Source: Lingula anatina (Eukaryota > Brachiopoda > Lingulata > Lingulida > Lingulidae). Taken from it: a stretch of 62,000 nucleotides of DNA. Shown here one piece after another: positions 52,801 through 62,000 of the stretch (its first letter is position 1; each line of letters begins with the position of its first letter). The notes under the pieces are model-generated. The model did no database searches. It saw only the letters and a list, made by a program, of their open reading frames with translations, and was not told the origin of the DNA. Made by a program: the position numbers and the translations under genes. The stretch covers positions 20,541-82,540 of the forward strand of contig NW_019775823.1 of NCBI RefSeq assembly GCF_001039355.2, given 5' to 3'.

Positions 52801-55800
52801 GGGGTTTCACCTTTGTACCTTATCCATTCTGCCTGGCTGCGTTCGGATTAACTTAAAGCCTATACNTATGGTTGTTACAGATGACAAAGTGGTTGTATTG
52901 TTGACAAATGTAGTTGTGGCTGTGATGTGTGTGGATGCTGTAGTTGTAGGAGCGCTTGTGATGGGCGTCGATGTCATCGTTGATTGAGGGGTTGTGATCG
53001 GCGAGAATGACGTAGTTGATGGTGAGGTTGTGATAGTGGTAGACAGGGTTGTTGCACTGGTTGTCATGGTTGCAATATTGATAGGTGTTGCTGTGGTTGT
53101 AACGGGCATGGATGTCGTAGATGATGGAGTAGTTGCCTCAGTGGAAGGCAGAGTTGTTTCAGTGGTTGGCGTGGTTTCCATAGTTGTCGGAGAGGTGGTC
53201 TCAGCGTTAGGTGTGGTTGTGGAAGGCGTGGCTGTTGTAGTTGACGTAGGAATTGTCATAGTTGTAGGCGTGGCATCGGTAGAAGTAGGGATAACTGTAA
53301 ACGTGGTAGTCGCGGTTGATGGAGTTGTTGTGATTTTGGTAGGCGTGGTTGCCATAGTTCTCGGAGTGGTTGTCGTTGTGGTAGGTGTGGCTGTTGTTGT
53401 CGGAGTGGTAGGCGTGGTAGTCGTTGTTAACGGGGGTGTAATCGTGGTGGTAGGCATATTTGCGGTAGTAGTAGGATTGGTCGTCGTAGAAGCAACTGTT
53501 GAAGACACAGTAGAAGAAGCTGCCTCTGAAGTAAGATGCCCAACGCAAGGCTCACCTTCGATAGTCACATCATCAACTGCAATGTCACTTAGATAACTAC
53601 CAGGTCGTTTTGCCACAAATGCCAGACTAGTAGCTCCCACAGGTATGTCTACTGTGGCATTTTTCCAAGCGGGACCTTGATTATCTGTTTGAGAGATAAA
53701 TGCATCTCTTAGCAACGTGCAGTAATAGAAAAAGTGCCACTCAATGAGCCCAGGCACAATTTGATTAAAAGGTTTTAAAAGAGAACCAAACTGCGGTGGA
53801 ATGTGTTATCTATTTTCTTTAACATTTGCACCTTATCTCAGATTGGATACAGAAATATAAGTATACATCAATATGTTATTGCTATAATTTTGATTATCTT
53901 TCTATATTTGAAAGACGGCATCTTTACACAATAATGAATGTAATAAAAGTTAAACTAACTCTCCATTGACCACAGAGTCTGAGTAACGCTCCCAGAGGAG
54001 TTCACAACAACCACCTTCAGGGACCCAACTACTGTTGGCTCTCCGAGAGCAGCATACATGTGGTAGTAGAAACGTAGACAGCAAGCATGCATCGTCTCCA
54101 ACAATGGCGGGAAGAGTAACCAGGCTTCGGAATTAGGCAACACCCCACTTGCCTCCATGTATACATAATAACCAGCTGCAAGAGACACCAGGTCAAAAAG
54201 CATTAAGTTTACCGCGGTAAGACAATTAAAACGCAAATTCTCTTTTCATATTTATATAAATCGCTTATATGTTTGAATATTTAATCTTTTCATATGTTTG
54301 TGACTTTAATGAACACAACATTGGCTATTTCTGTAGCTTAATCCAAGTTCTATGACCGTGTACCGTCCTTTTCTAAAACATGAAAGCATGTAAACTGCTT
54401 TAGATGCTGGCAAGCTCCATTTTAGTAAATGAGGATCAGGGCCTCTAAATCATGAGATTAAGTTATATTCTCGGGCACATAACAACGACGAATGAACAGG
54501 TATTAATGTTAATACGTGTACTACCAGGATGTTTCGTACCTCCAGTAGTGTGGTCACCAGCTGGCCTCGTCCTACTACTGGGGGTTTCACCTTTGTACCT
54601 TATCCATTCTGCCTGGCTGCGTTCGGATTAACTTAAAGCCTATACTTATTAAGCTTATTAGCTAGTCAATCAGCTAAGTAAAATCTCATTTGAGTTTGAT
54701 AACCCATAAGAGTATTTGTGGCTTAAATGTAATGAATCTCGTAGTACTGTGGATTTAAAAGTATATGCAAATGTAGATGGCTTCATTCATATTATCTAAT
54801 ACATGATATTATTACCATAAAATACTATGGTGTATTCGAGCTAAGATAAACCTCAATATTGACAAATGACGTAATGGAAGCTTTGAGACAAACGCATCAT
54901 AAATCAGACAACTGAGAGTAAAGAAACATTTATACATCATTAATCAGACAGCATCAAGGCTGGATTGCAGTGCTGTTGTAATTTTTAATGTTATCTTGGA
55001 GGACATTAACATATCAAATTATATACACTAGTATCAGATGTCGATCAATATGTATATAATATAAAACATGATAATGCTCCTAGCCAACGTCAAGTATCGT
55101 AAAGCAATACATTGTATATATCTACATACCTCCCGTGGTATGATCTCCATTGGGCCCGGTGTTGGAACTAGGTGTGTTTCCACTGTGTCTCAGCCATTCT
55201 GCTTTACTGTGGTTCCTGTCGTATGTAAAGTTACATATGGACGGCTCTTCGAATGTGCAGTTTACCAGCACTTTTTGGGAAGGTGAAGACTGTTGGACTG
55301 ATAACTCTGGAACATGGATAACATGTGATCATCATTTTCCATTACAGATATACCTTATACATGCACGTGCGTGTATGTTGTGTGTGTGTGTATGTGTGTG
55401 TGTGTGTGTGTGTGCGGACCTGGTGTGATGACAACCTTATCTACGGAGAGGTTGGAATACAGTATGTCAAACTTGTTGACCCATATGAACTGAAGTAGAG
55501 ATTGCTTGTCACTGCATGAGGCATGGAAATGGGTAAACAACAACAGGGGTCAGAAGTTTTCTTTTAAAAACCTTCATCGATCTGAGTCAGACTTTCCTAA
55601 GTATCCTCAAATCCAGTCCAAGTCTCTACATTTGGGGCTGTAGTTGTGGACTTGAAAATTCTTTCTGCATACGCGGGTTTTCAGTTGAAACGATACCACA
55701 CGTCAAAGATATATCACAGTTTATATTTGAGACACTGAAATTGATTTTGATGATAAGGCAATTATTAACTGATGTCGTTATTGAGAATTGTGGGGAGTGT

Positions 55801-57452
55801 GTGTGCAGAACTAGGGATTTGTGGACGTGGATCTCGAATCTCACAGCTGTATCTCTTTATATGCATATTTGGCCTTCACCTGCATACGTTTACTCTTGAT
55901 TAGCTAAAATATTTCAGGTGGTCCATTCTATTCAGTTCCTATTACGATGTATACATGTACACCCTCTCATTAGATAAATCCGTCCTCGAATTTATCAATA
56001 GGATAACGATTGGCTATTTTATAAATGATTGTTTGTATATTCGTTATTAATAATTGTTGTCTTCGCTCACTTAGTTAATTATTTGTTTTATTTTGCAAAG
56101 TGTCTAAAATTCATTACCAAAAACATTCAGATACTTTTTTCTCATTCTGTCACCTAGTTTAGTAAAAATGGCGTCAACTCGATTCTTATCACACTCTGCA
56201 TGTTTTTCCTACACTCAATTGACTCCACTCGCATACAGCTTGTCTCCGCAAAATCACTTAAGGTTTCTTACGAAGCCAAGAAGGATCAGCATCCTTATCA
56301 GTAGAATAGCAGATTTATCTCCCATCCATGGATTGAACAATTATACCCTATGGATTTGTTGATTGGTGACATGAATAACTGGCTAGTAGACTATTCAATG
56401 ATGAATCACTACTATCCTCTGAATTACGAACTACCCAGGCTACCAATCATTTTGATACCTAAAAAATGCTATCCAGTGTTGATAGAACTACACTGTAGTA
56501 GCAGGTTAATTTACATTCTGAGAGCACCATTTCTGTGCACATTGTAACAACTAAATCACCCCAAGTCCTCAGATAGCTTACTGCTGGTGGGCCAACATCA
56601 TTTTTTCCGTGTGCCCAACGCTGGCCCACCAGTGGCCTACCTTTATCAGGATTTTCCTGTATAGTATTGTAACTTGTCTAAGGTTGGATCAAATAAAGAA
56701 TATCATTGAACAGGTGAAAATCTTTATTGAACAGAAAAAAATCAACGTATCAAAAAAATAAATAAACCATAGGTCAAAACTTTACCGTAGGATCAAGCCC
56801 TAAGCTTTGAACTATACGCCCATGGATTATTGGTCCGATCTATGACCGTAAAATGCTATTCAATATAATCAACTTTGTTCTTTTTTTTACATCTAGACTT
56901 AATCAATCCTGTGTTAGGTGACCTTGCGAGCAAAATGTGTTTCTTAAAATTTAGTTGAAATAATTCACTTGTTCATCATAAACACCAAATAACCAACAGG
57001 ATTAATTTTAAGCAATAGCTGCCTCGAAATTCGATTATTCGACTCAGTAAGTTTAAAGCAGGGAGACGATATTCACCACAGTCCAAATACACTGCCATAC
57101 TATTATAACATGACAAGGATGGCCTCTACTCTACTTGTCAAATTACTTACGAGCCTGAATTGCGGAATCGTGTCTCTTTCTTCTATTTTGCGTGCCCATA
57201 TATGAAAATACGTGCACTTGTTACATAAATATTTAAGTGCGGATTGAGTGCAGATTGTTTTCAAAAACCATGAAATTTTAGATATTTGTAGATTTCCTAC
57301 TGGCCATGTGGAAATTAATTCATGTTTACATGTAGACACAGACGTACTTTTACTTTCATTTACACACCATGCTATTTAATATGTCACTTACCTATTGTAA
57401 ATATGAACAATACGAAGTAAGATACCGCGGAAAATATTTCTGTTCTAGTCAT
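49879..57452 (-). CDS. Gene 6: single-MAM, Thr-stalk receptor-like protein (spans an assembly duplication)
   Basis: Exons: 57452-57392, 55306-55130, 52395-52180, 51904-50624, 50362-50275, 50098-49879; in frame, 680 aa. The signal exon MTRTEIFSAVSYFVLFIFT is homologous to that of gene 4. The MAM (about 36-201) has NCTFEEPSICNFTYDRNHS, TPSSNTGPNGDHTTGG, YYVYMEASG, CCLRFYYHMY and SDIAVDDVTIEGEPC. The stalk (to about 578) is almost pure TTP/TTT-type. The membrane segment is FIIAGAAGGGVAVLL onward; the tail carries IENPTYDV and DIYEASS. The middle MAM exon and part of the stalk exon occur twice (again at 54175-53960 and 53684-52867) because of the 1,779-base duplication, which I treat as an assembly error and leave out. 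Two broken MAM exons lie in its introns. Confidence 0.75.
50600..50621. repeat. (TG)n microsatellite at a splice donor
   Basis: On the minus strand the donor of the gene 6 stalk exon reads GCAG then GTACACACAC, so the repeat forms the start of the intron. Confidence 0.9.
51087..52865. repeat. Direct duplication, copy 1 (probable unmerged contig end)
   Basis: All 1,779 bases appear identical to 52867-54645 at a constant offset of 1,780, including introns. The copy ends abruptly at the single N at 52866. Gene 6 exons in this copy are used in the model. Confidence 0.93.
52760..52858 (-). pseudogene. Broken first-type MAM exon in a gene 6 intron
   Basis: The end is good (TPSSRTRPAGDHTTGG and a GTACGA donor), but upstream the reading frame that carries GFKLIRTQ is shifted relative to the frame carrying AEWIRYKGE. 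The CTFE start is missing, and stop codons lie upstream in every frame I followed. A second identical copy is at 54540-54638. It looks like a decayed MAM exon sitting between the working exons at 55130 and 52395. Confidence 0.6.
52866..52866. other. Single-N assembly junction
   Basis: One N lies exactly between the two identical 1,779-base copies. This is the pattern expected when a scaffolder places two overlapping contigs end to end without merging them. Confidence 0.9.
52867..54645. repeat. Direct duplication, copy 2 (probable unmerged contig start)
   Basis: It repeats 51087-52865. It contains a truncated stalk/MAM exon (53684-52867), a middle MAM exon (54175-53960) and the broken exon (54540 onward). 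It has no membrane or tail exon of its own, so it is not a separate gene. Confidence 0.93.
54646..55129. other. Gene 6 intron without recognised content
   Basis: AT-rich intronic DNA; I see no exon or repeat structure in it. Confidence 0.5.
55380..55416. repeat. (GT)n microsatellite
   Basis: It directly replaces the 3' end of the broken MAM exon at 55417-55637, where gene 4 has the conserved terminal Cys codon and splice donor. Confidence 0.9.
55417..55637 (-). pseudogene. Relic third-type MAM exon, counterpart of gene 4 first MAM
   Basis: On the minus strand it keeps an acceptor (CTACAG then CCCCAAAT, compare CTGCAG then CCCCAGAT in gene 4). Near its other end it keeps NLSVDKVVITPGP (compare SLSVDNVVITRGPC). 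An early in-frame stop, loss of the middle, and loss of the final Cys and donor to a (CA)n tract show it is dead. No first or second exon of this MAM was recognised between it and the signal exon at 57392. Confidence 0.7.
55638..57391. other. First intron region of gene 6
   Basis: The corresponding gene 4 region holds two further MAM exons, which I could not find here. It contains a short hairpin (56584-56632) and open frames without domain signals. Confidence 0.5.
56584..56632. repeat. Short inverted repeat hairpin
   Basis: CTGGTGGGCCA (56584-56594) pairs with TGGCCCACCAG (56622-56632) around a 27-base loop. It could be a very short non-autonomous transposon remnant. Confidence 0.7.
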
Positions 57453-59092
57453 GTTTTACACAGATAAATATGATAAATATCCACAGGCGATATGTCCAGA
57501 TTTGGGGAACAAGAAAAAAATGTCCTTGTCGTCTTTCGTCAACATTGGTAAATATTAGCACGGATAAAGACTTCATTGATTGGCTATTTGTTTATCTAAA
57601 ACCAACTTGACCTTCCGTCGTATTAACGTGCTTTCCGGTTAGTGGTAAGTTCACGTGCCAACTTTTATAATGATTTATAATGATTTATAATGGTTGCACC
57701 TGTCGCTGTTTGAGATTGATAACTCGGCCGAAGGTAAGTTATGAATTCAACAATTGTTAGAAATATTAAATATATGTTGCCTAAAACTGCATAAAGTAAT
57801 TATCGTTTTTTTTTTGTTTTTTTTTTTTTTTTGTTGTTGTTGTTTTTTTCTGGCAAGAAAAATTTTGGTTCGCTTTTGAGATAGCGCATAGCACGGACTG
57901 TGGTGGTACTTGAAGCGTTGAGGAGCTTTACATTGAATTCTGATTGTAATCTTTGAAGGATTTAAAACACAATGCTTGGCAACGATGTCCACTTAATATG
58001 TCATAGTGGCTTACCGGTAGATATCACATTAGAAGTATAGTATAGTTGTTAGGACATCACTACGTATAAGACGGAACCACAGTAAAATCAAATATTGGTA
58101 AATTTACCTGGCAAGTGACTGGTTATGTTTAAGGTGGCACTTTTAGGGGTGCATATAATCTTCATATTCGTATTGAGCATAAATGATATCTATACTAGGA
58201 GAAAAATGTTTTACTGATTTCATAAAAAGAAATTCCCTGTGTAACTGAAATGAGTTCATATAATACAGCTGGTTTAGGGAAGCGGCATAATTTGCCTATA
58301 ACGTATTAAACAATAACATGGCTTCGGTTAAGGGATTTTTTTAGGATTGGTACAGGTAGAAAAATTTCTATTAAAACTAAAATTTTAGTTAAAACTAAAA
58401 ATAAAGTAACAAATGAAGGAAAAACATTCGTGAGTATATGTGCTTACAAACTAACAGGCATAATTATGTATGATGAAAATTAATACAGTAGATGTACATG
58501 TATAATGCAATACGTGGATTTTGTAAAAAAAAATTCGGAAAATTCAGTCCAAAAAAAATTATTTTTAGAAATAACACGTAAAATCCCGGGAAGACCAGAA
58601 CGACCTAATGGACGTTTGATATTGTTTATATACGTGAACGCATCGTGATCTGTAGGCCTGCGTGTACAGTAAATATGTAAAAAGATAGAGTGTCACATCG
58701 TTACATTATATAGCAAATGACCTTCCGGAAAGAGAAGAACATGTATTGTTTTGCTTTTGCATGCCTTTTCTACTCCTCGATTGCGTACAGTCGGAAATAG
58801 TCTTCATGACGTCACCAGACAATCATTTTTCTTGCGCTGGATTACATTTTGTACAGGTAAGATGTGTTATATTTATTGAGCTATTCTTACTTGCACTTAT
58901 ACGACCTGCTAAGATTGGTCGTCCTATGTTATGTCGTCCCATCTCTGATAGAAACAGTCCTTAGAGCCCAAGAGAATACCACATAATCGGACCATATGTC
59001 GACGTCAGGAAGACTATGACAATTTACTCGCTTTTGAAGGAAACCTGATCAGAGTCTTAGGTTATGATTCAGTTCCCCCACTGTGTAAAATT
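57453..59092. other. Intergenic region between genes 6 and 7 (duplicated)
   Basis: It aligns in blocks to 42717-44272. It contains a T-run with (GTT)n near 57808-57848 and otherwise no supported exon. It holds the gene 6 promoter and gene 7 3' UTR. Confidence 0.55.
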
Positions 59093-61305
59093 TCATTGCG
59101 GAGACATCTCCATATGCTGCTCATTGGCGTTTTTGCCATCACTATTGGAACCTACATCGGCCTCCCTGTCATCGTTGGTCTTTTCGTAGATACCTACCGC
59201 TGATTTCTGCCTCCTAAAAATAATAAGAACAACATGTTTTACACTATAATGTTTAAAACTACATGTTTGTGTAAAAGGATTGCGATAGGTGTATGAGTAG
59301 AATGTGTGACAGTACCCGCACGACAATGTAGTAGTATAGAGGTAGCAAAGAAGCATTAACGCAGTAGTGGTGTGGAGCATATTTGCAGTAGAAATGCAGT
59401 ATAGCCTACTGCAATTCTACTCCAAAAAGTACATAGGTTTGTACAGAGAGGAGCATTAATGCAGTAGATGAGCAGCATGATAGACGCATGTTTCAAATAT
59501 GCTAATTAGCTCCCAAATCAAAGCAGATTTGAGGCATGTTTGCAGTATGATTGCAGTAGTCTACTGTGCTGGAGTATCTACTGCGTTTTTGTGCGGGTAA
59601 GCAGTGTCAAATTTAAAGGTAACGTTCATTAAGGTCTTGTTCTAAGTGACAATGCAAATGGGTACAACAAATTGATTGCGTTCGTACTAAAAAAACTGTT
59701 GAATCAAACTTCAAATGTTGTTTTTAAAAAGTGAGAAGTTTGTGTTGAAAGAAGGTATACTTTAAGTGAAATGTAAATTTTGAGTTGACTCACAGTTTCA
59801 CGGAAGCGATGACGGCTATAGTAAATAAAACTATGACCAGAAGTCCTCCACCTCCTGCACCAGCGGCTATAGCTATGATTTCACCTTTAAAAAAAAACCA
59901 CATTCAATCATTTACAAGCGGGTGACAATATTTCATCGTCCCATTATGCATCATGGTACAAAAGTTGATCAGTGAATGTAAGTGGTATACAATATAACTT
60001 TAATCAATTAAATGGGATCATAAATGCTAAAAATGCGATGCAAAATATAAAATAAAAATTAAATTAAAATTAACGCAATCTCGGCAAATCCTCTACGCTA
60101 GAACAACATGGGGGACATTTAGATTCGGTCGTAGAATTGTCCATTTTTCGTGCAGATGGATAGCAAATGATCTTAACTTGGACGTCAAAACACTCCATTT
60201 GGGGTTCCTATACTCACATAGTTTTGTGCATACTAGCGGGTTAGACACTGCCCATTTTAAACCATAATCAGCTAATTACTACCCACACTGTACAAAGTAT
60301 GTCTGATACACAAGCCGATTGTGGCATAATACAATTGTCTATGTTGGAAGAGTAAGACCATATTCTTTAGTGTAAAGGACCAGCCAAAATCCGTAAATGC
60401 GCCATTACATGTACCTTCGCTTCCCTTGTTTTTGTCTTTGTTTCCTTTCATGCTGATATCAGTACTTGGTCTCGTTGTTGAACTTGCTTTGACATTCGAA
60501 TCACTAATTGTTGTAAAAGAAATCAAATAAGTCGCTGCTGTGGTTGTTTCGAAATAAAGCACATTACTGGCGTCATTCGAGGTCATCAGGAAAGGTGAAG
60601 TGTGACGACTTCCCACATTCACGAAAAATGTCGCAGAGGGTTGGTTTGCGTCGATTGCTTTTGTCACTCGAGAAACCTGCTCAATTGAAGCGATCCCTTT
60701 GGTCTGTTTTGAAACTGTATTCAACTCCGTGTGAGTTGTGACTTCGAGCTGTGAATACTCTGTCGCTGACGATGTTATTATCGACGACGAAACTGCTGGT
60801 ACAGTCGCATCTGCGGTGACAACTGATAGGTTAGGCAATGACAGCACAGTCGTAGCAACAGAAGTTGGAGAAAAAGACGAAGGTGTTGCACCAGGTAACA
60901 AAGCAAATGTATCCAAAGAAGATGAAAGTGCCCGCGCTGCACTTGAGAATGAAGCAAACACTTGTTGCGTAGGTACATACCCTACACCAGTAGTTGCAGA
61001 TAACATGTTCGAAAACGTTGCCAACTGAGTCATATATGAGCTATCCGTCGCCAAGACAGTGCTGGGCTCATACGTATATACATCAGAAGATGAAGGAGGC
61101 CAAACGATTGAAGGTTCAAGTAAAGCATTTGTCGCCGTAAACATATCTACGTCACTGTCTCTTAGACAAGTTCCATTTTCAATTATGACGTCATCTATTG
61201 CTATGTCTCCAAATGGGCCTCCTCCACGGACTGCTATAAAAGCTAAGGCACCCGGTCCATCTGTGATATTCACTACTGCTTGTTTCCAGTCCGATCCTTG
61301 ACTCC
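59093..61305 (-). CDS. Gene 7: 3' part of a gene 5 paralogue (partial)
   Basis: Exons seen: 61305-60415, 59884-59794, 59213-59093, encoding the last 366 or so residues. The first visible exon starts GSQGSDWKQ, the third part of a MAM, with GDIAIDDVIIENGTC, then a Ser/Thr stalk strongly similar to that of gene 5, including FFVNVGSRHTSPFL. The membrane segment is IIAIAAGAGGGGLLVIVL onward; the tail has GIYEKTNDD and ends MEMSPQ. The signal exon and first two MAM exons should lie beyond the right edge. It is in frame with no stop, so it is probably functional. It differs from gene 5 by a transposon-like insertion in the last intron. Confidence 0.83.
59313..59599. mobile_element. MITE-like insertion in the last intron of gene 7
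   Basis: Terminal inverted repeats start TACCCGCAC on the left and end GTGCGGGTA on the right, extending about 25 bases with mismatches (CAGTAG and CTACTG inside). The interior is rich in GCAGTAG/CTACTGC-type subrepeats and has no coding frame. The paralogous gene 5 intron (44412-44714) lacks it and is shorter by nearly the same length. Confidence 0.8.
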
Positions 61306-62000
61306 CTATTAAACACGAAATTGACATACTTATCAGATATGCAGTTAAGACATGCATATCAACGGTTGAAGACATTATTACCTTTCAAACGATTCAAAAG
61401 TCCATAATAGTAAAATGCTGCCTTATGCAAACATATTACATTAAAACATGCATGTTGATGGTCATAGATCACCATAGTTTTGAAAATACGATAGTGACCA
61501 GAAAAGAGTGCATTATTTCTCTGCGACTTTCAGTTTATCTATTTTGTAATTTGCCCTTAACTGAAAGAAATCCATGCCCTCACATTAATTTATTGCTCTG
61601 TCTCCCCGTCTTTTCTTTGAAAGAATATCCCTTTTGAATACACGATAATTTCCAATATATTTTTGACTACGTGCACTGGTTATAGGACCAAAAGACAACA
61701 TTTTACAAAATGTTCCATGTAACAAACGTTACAAATGTAACGTGTCAGTTACAAATTGGATAGTTCTATGGAAATCTTTATTGCCAAGTTAAATTGGCAA
61801 TCCTAAAATATACATCATGGATCTATAGTTGATAATGGAACCCACTAAAAATCCACTCACTGGTTTATGATCCAATTTACATCGTCGAAAAAGGAACTAC
61901 CCAAATCTTAACTGACCCTATTAAGTTTCGGCAGAAATAGGCATTGCTGTTTGTCTGTCTTCGTCGATTTAAGATAACAGAAAATCACACATGTACAATA
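61306..62000. other. Gene 7 intron, to the window edge
   Basis: By homology to gene 5 this is the intron before the third MAM exon. No exon is recognised before the edge. Confidence 0.6.

Noticed and set aside
52807-53757. Apparent separate MAM-stalk gene in the second duplicate copy
   Set aside because: It runs through the N into a shifted frame and has no membrane or tail exon; identical introns point to an assembly overlap.

Overview
The window is a piece of an intron-rich, AT-rich metazoan nuclear genome. It has GT-AG introns, short (AT)n, (GT)n and (GA)n tracts, small inverted-repeat transposons and assembly gaps. The gene content (MAM domains, mucin-like stalks, Kazal domains) and gene style suggest a marine invertebrate such as a mollusc, another lophotrochozoan or an invertebrate deuterostome. 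I cannot name the species. No prokaryotic, organellar or viral gene was recognised.

Almost the whole window is a tandem cluster of one receptor-like family. Each member reads: signal-peptide exon, one or more MAM domains (each built from three exons), a Ser/Thr/Pro-rich mucin-like stalk, one Gly-rich membrane segment, and a short cytoplasmic tail. The tail usually carries an NPxY/NPxF-like motif. I call the members gene 1 to gene 7; these are working names only. From left to right: 1-2100, the 5' part of a secreted multi-Kazal protein (minus). 4140-7327, gene 1 (plus, one MAM, 334 aa). 8568-23573, gene 2 (minus, seven MAMs, 24 exons, 1798 aa). 25454-31968, gene 3 (minus, two MAMs, 847 aa, with a possible alternative first exon at 33044-33104). 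35672-42716, gene 4 (minus, two MAMs, very long stalk with a 33-bp minisatellite, 1184 aa). 44273-48525, gene 5 (minus, one MAM, 513 aa). 49879-57452, gene 6 (minus, one MAM, 680 aa). 59093-61305, gene 7 (minus, 3' part only; the 5' end lies beyond the right edge). Every complete model joins in frame with the same phases: phase 1 through the ectodomain, phase 2 between the membrane and tail exons.

Genes 4+5 and genes 6+7 form two copies of a duplicated pair. The same kind of signal exon and upstream flank starts genes 4 and 6, and the same kind of tail and stalk ends genes 5 and 7. The first-exon and promoter block of gene 5 is repeated upstream of gene 3. The N-terminal MAM of gene 4 is divergent, and its counterpart in gene 6 survives only as a broken exon, so the family is losing and gaining MAM modules. 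A perfect 1,779-bp direct repeat split by a single N (51087-52865 and 52867-54645) is most likely two contig ends that were never merged, not biology.

The likely shared job is cell-surface adhesion or recognition with tail-mediated endocytosis or signalling. This is inferred from domain architecture; nothing in the sequence proves a ligand or pathway.
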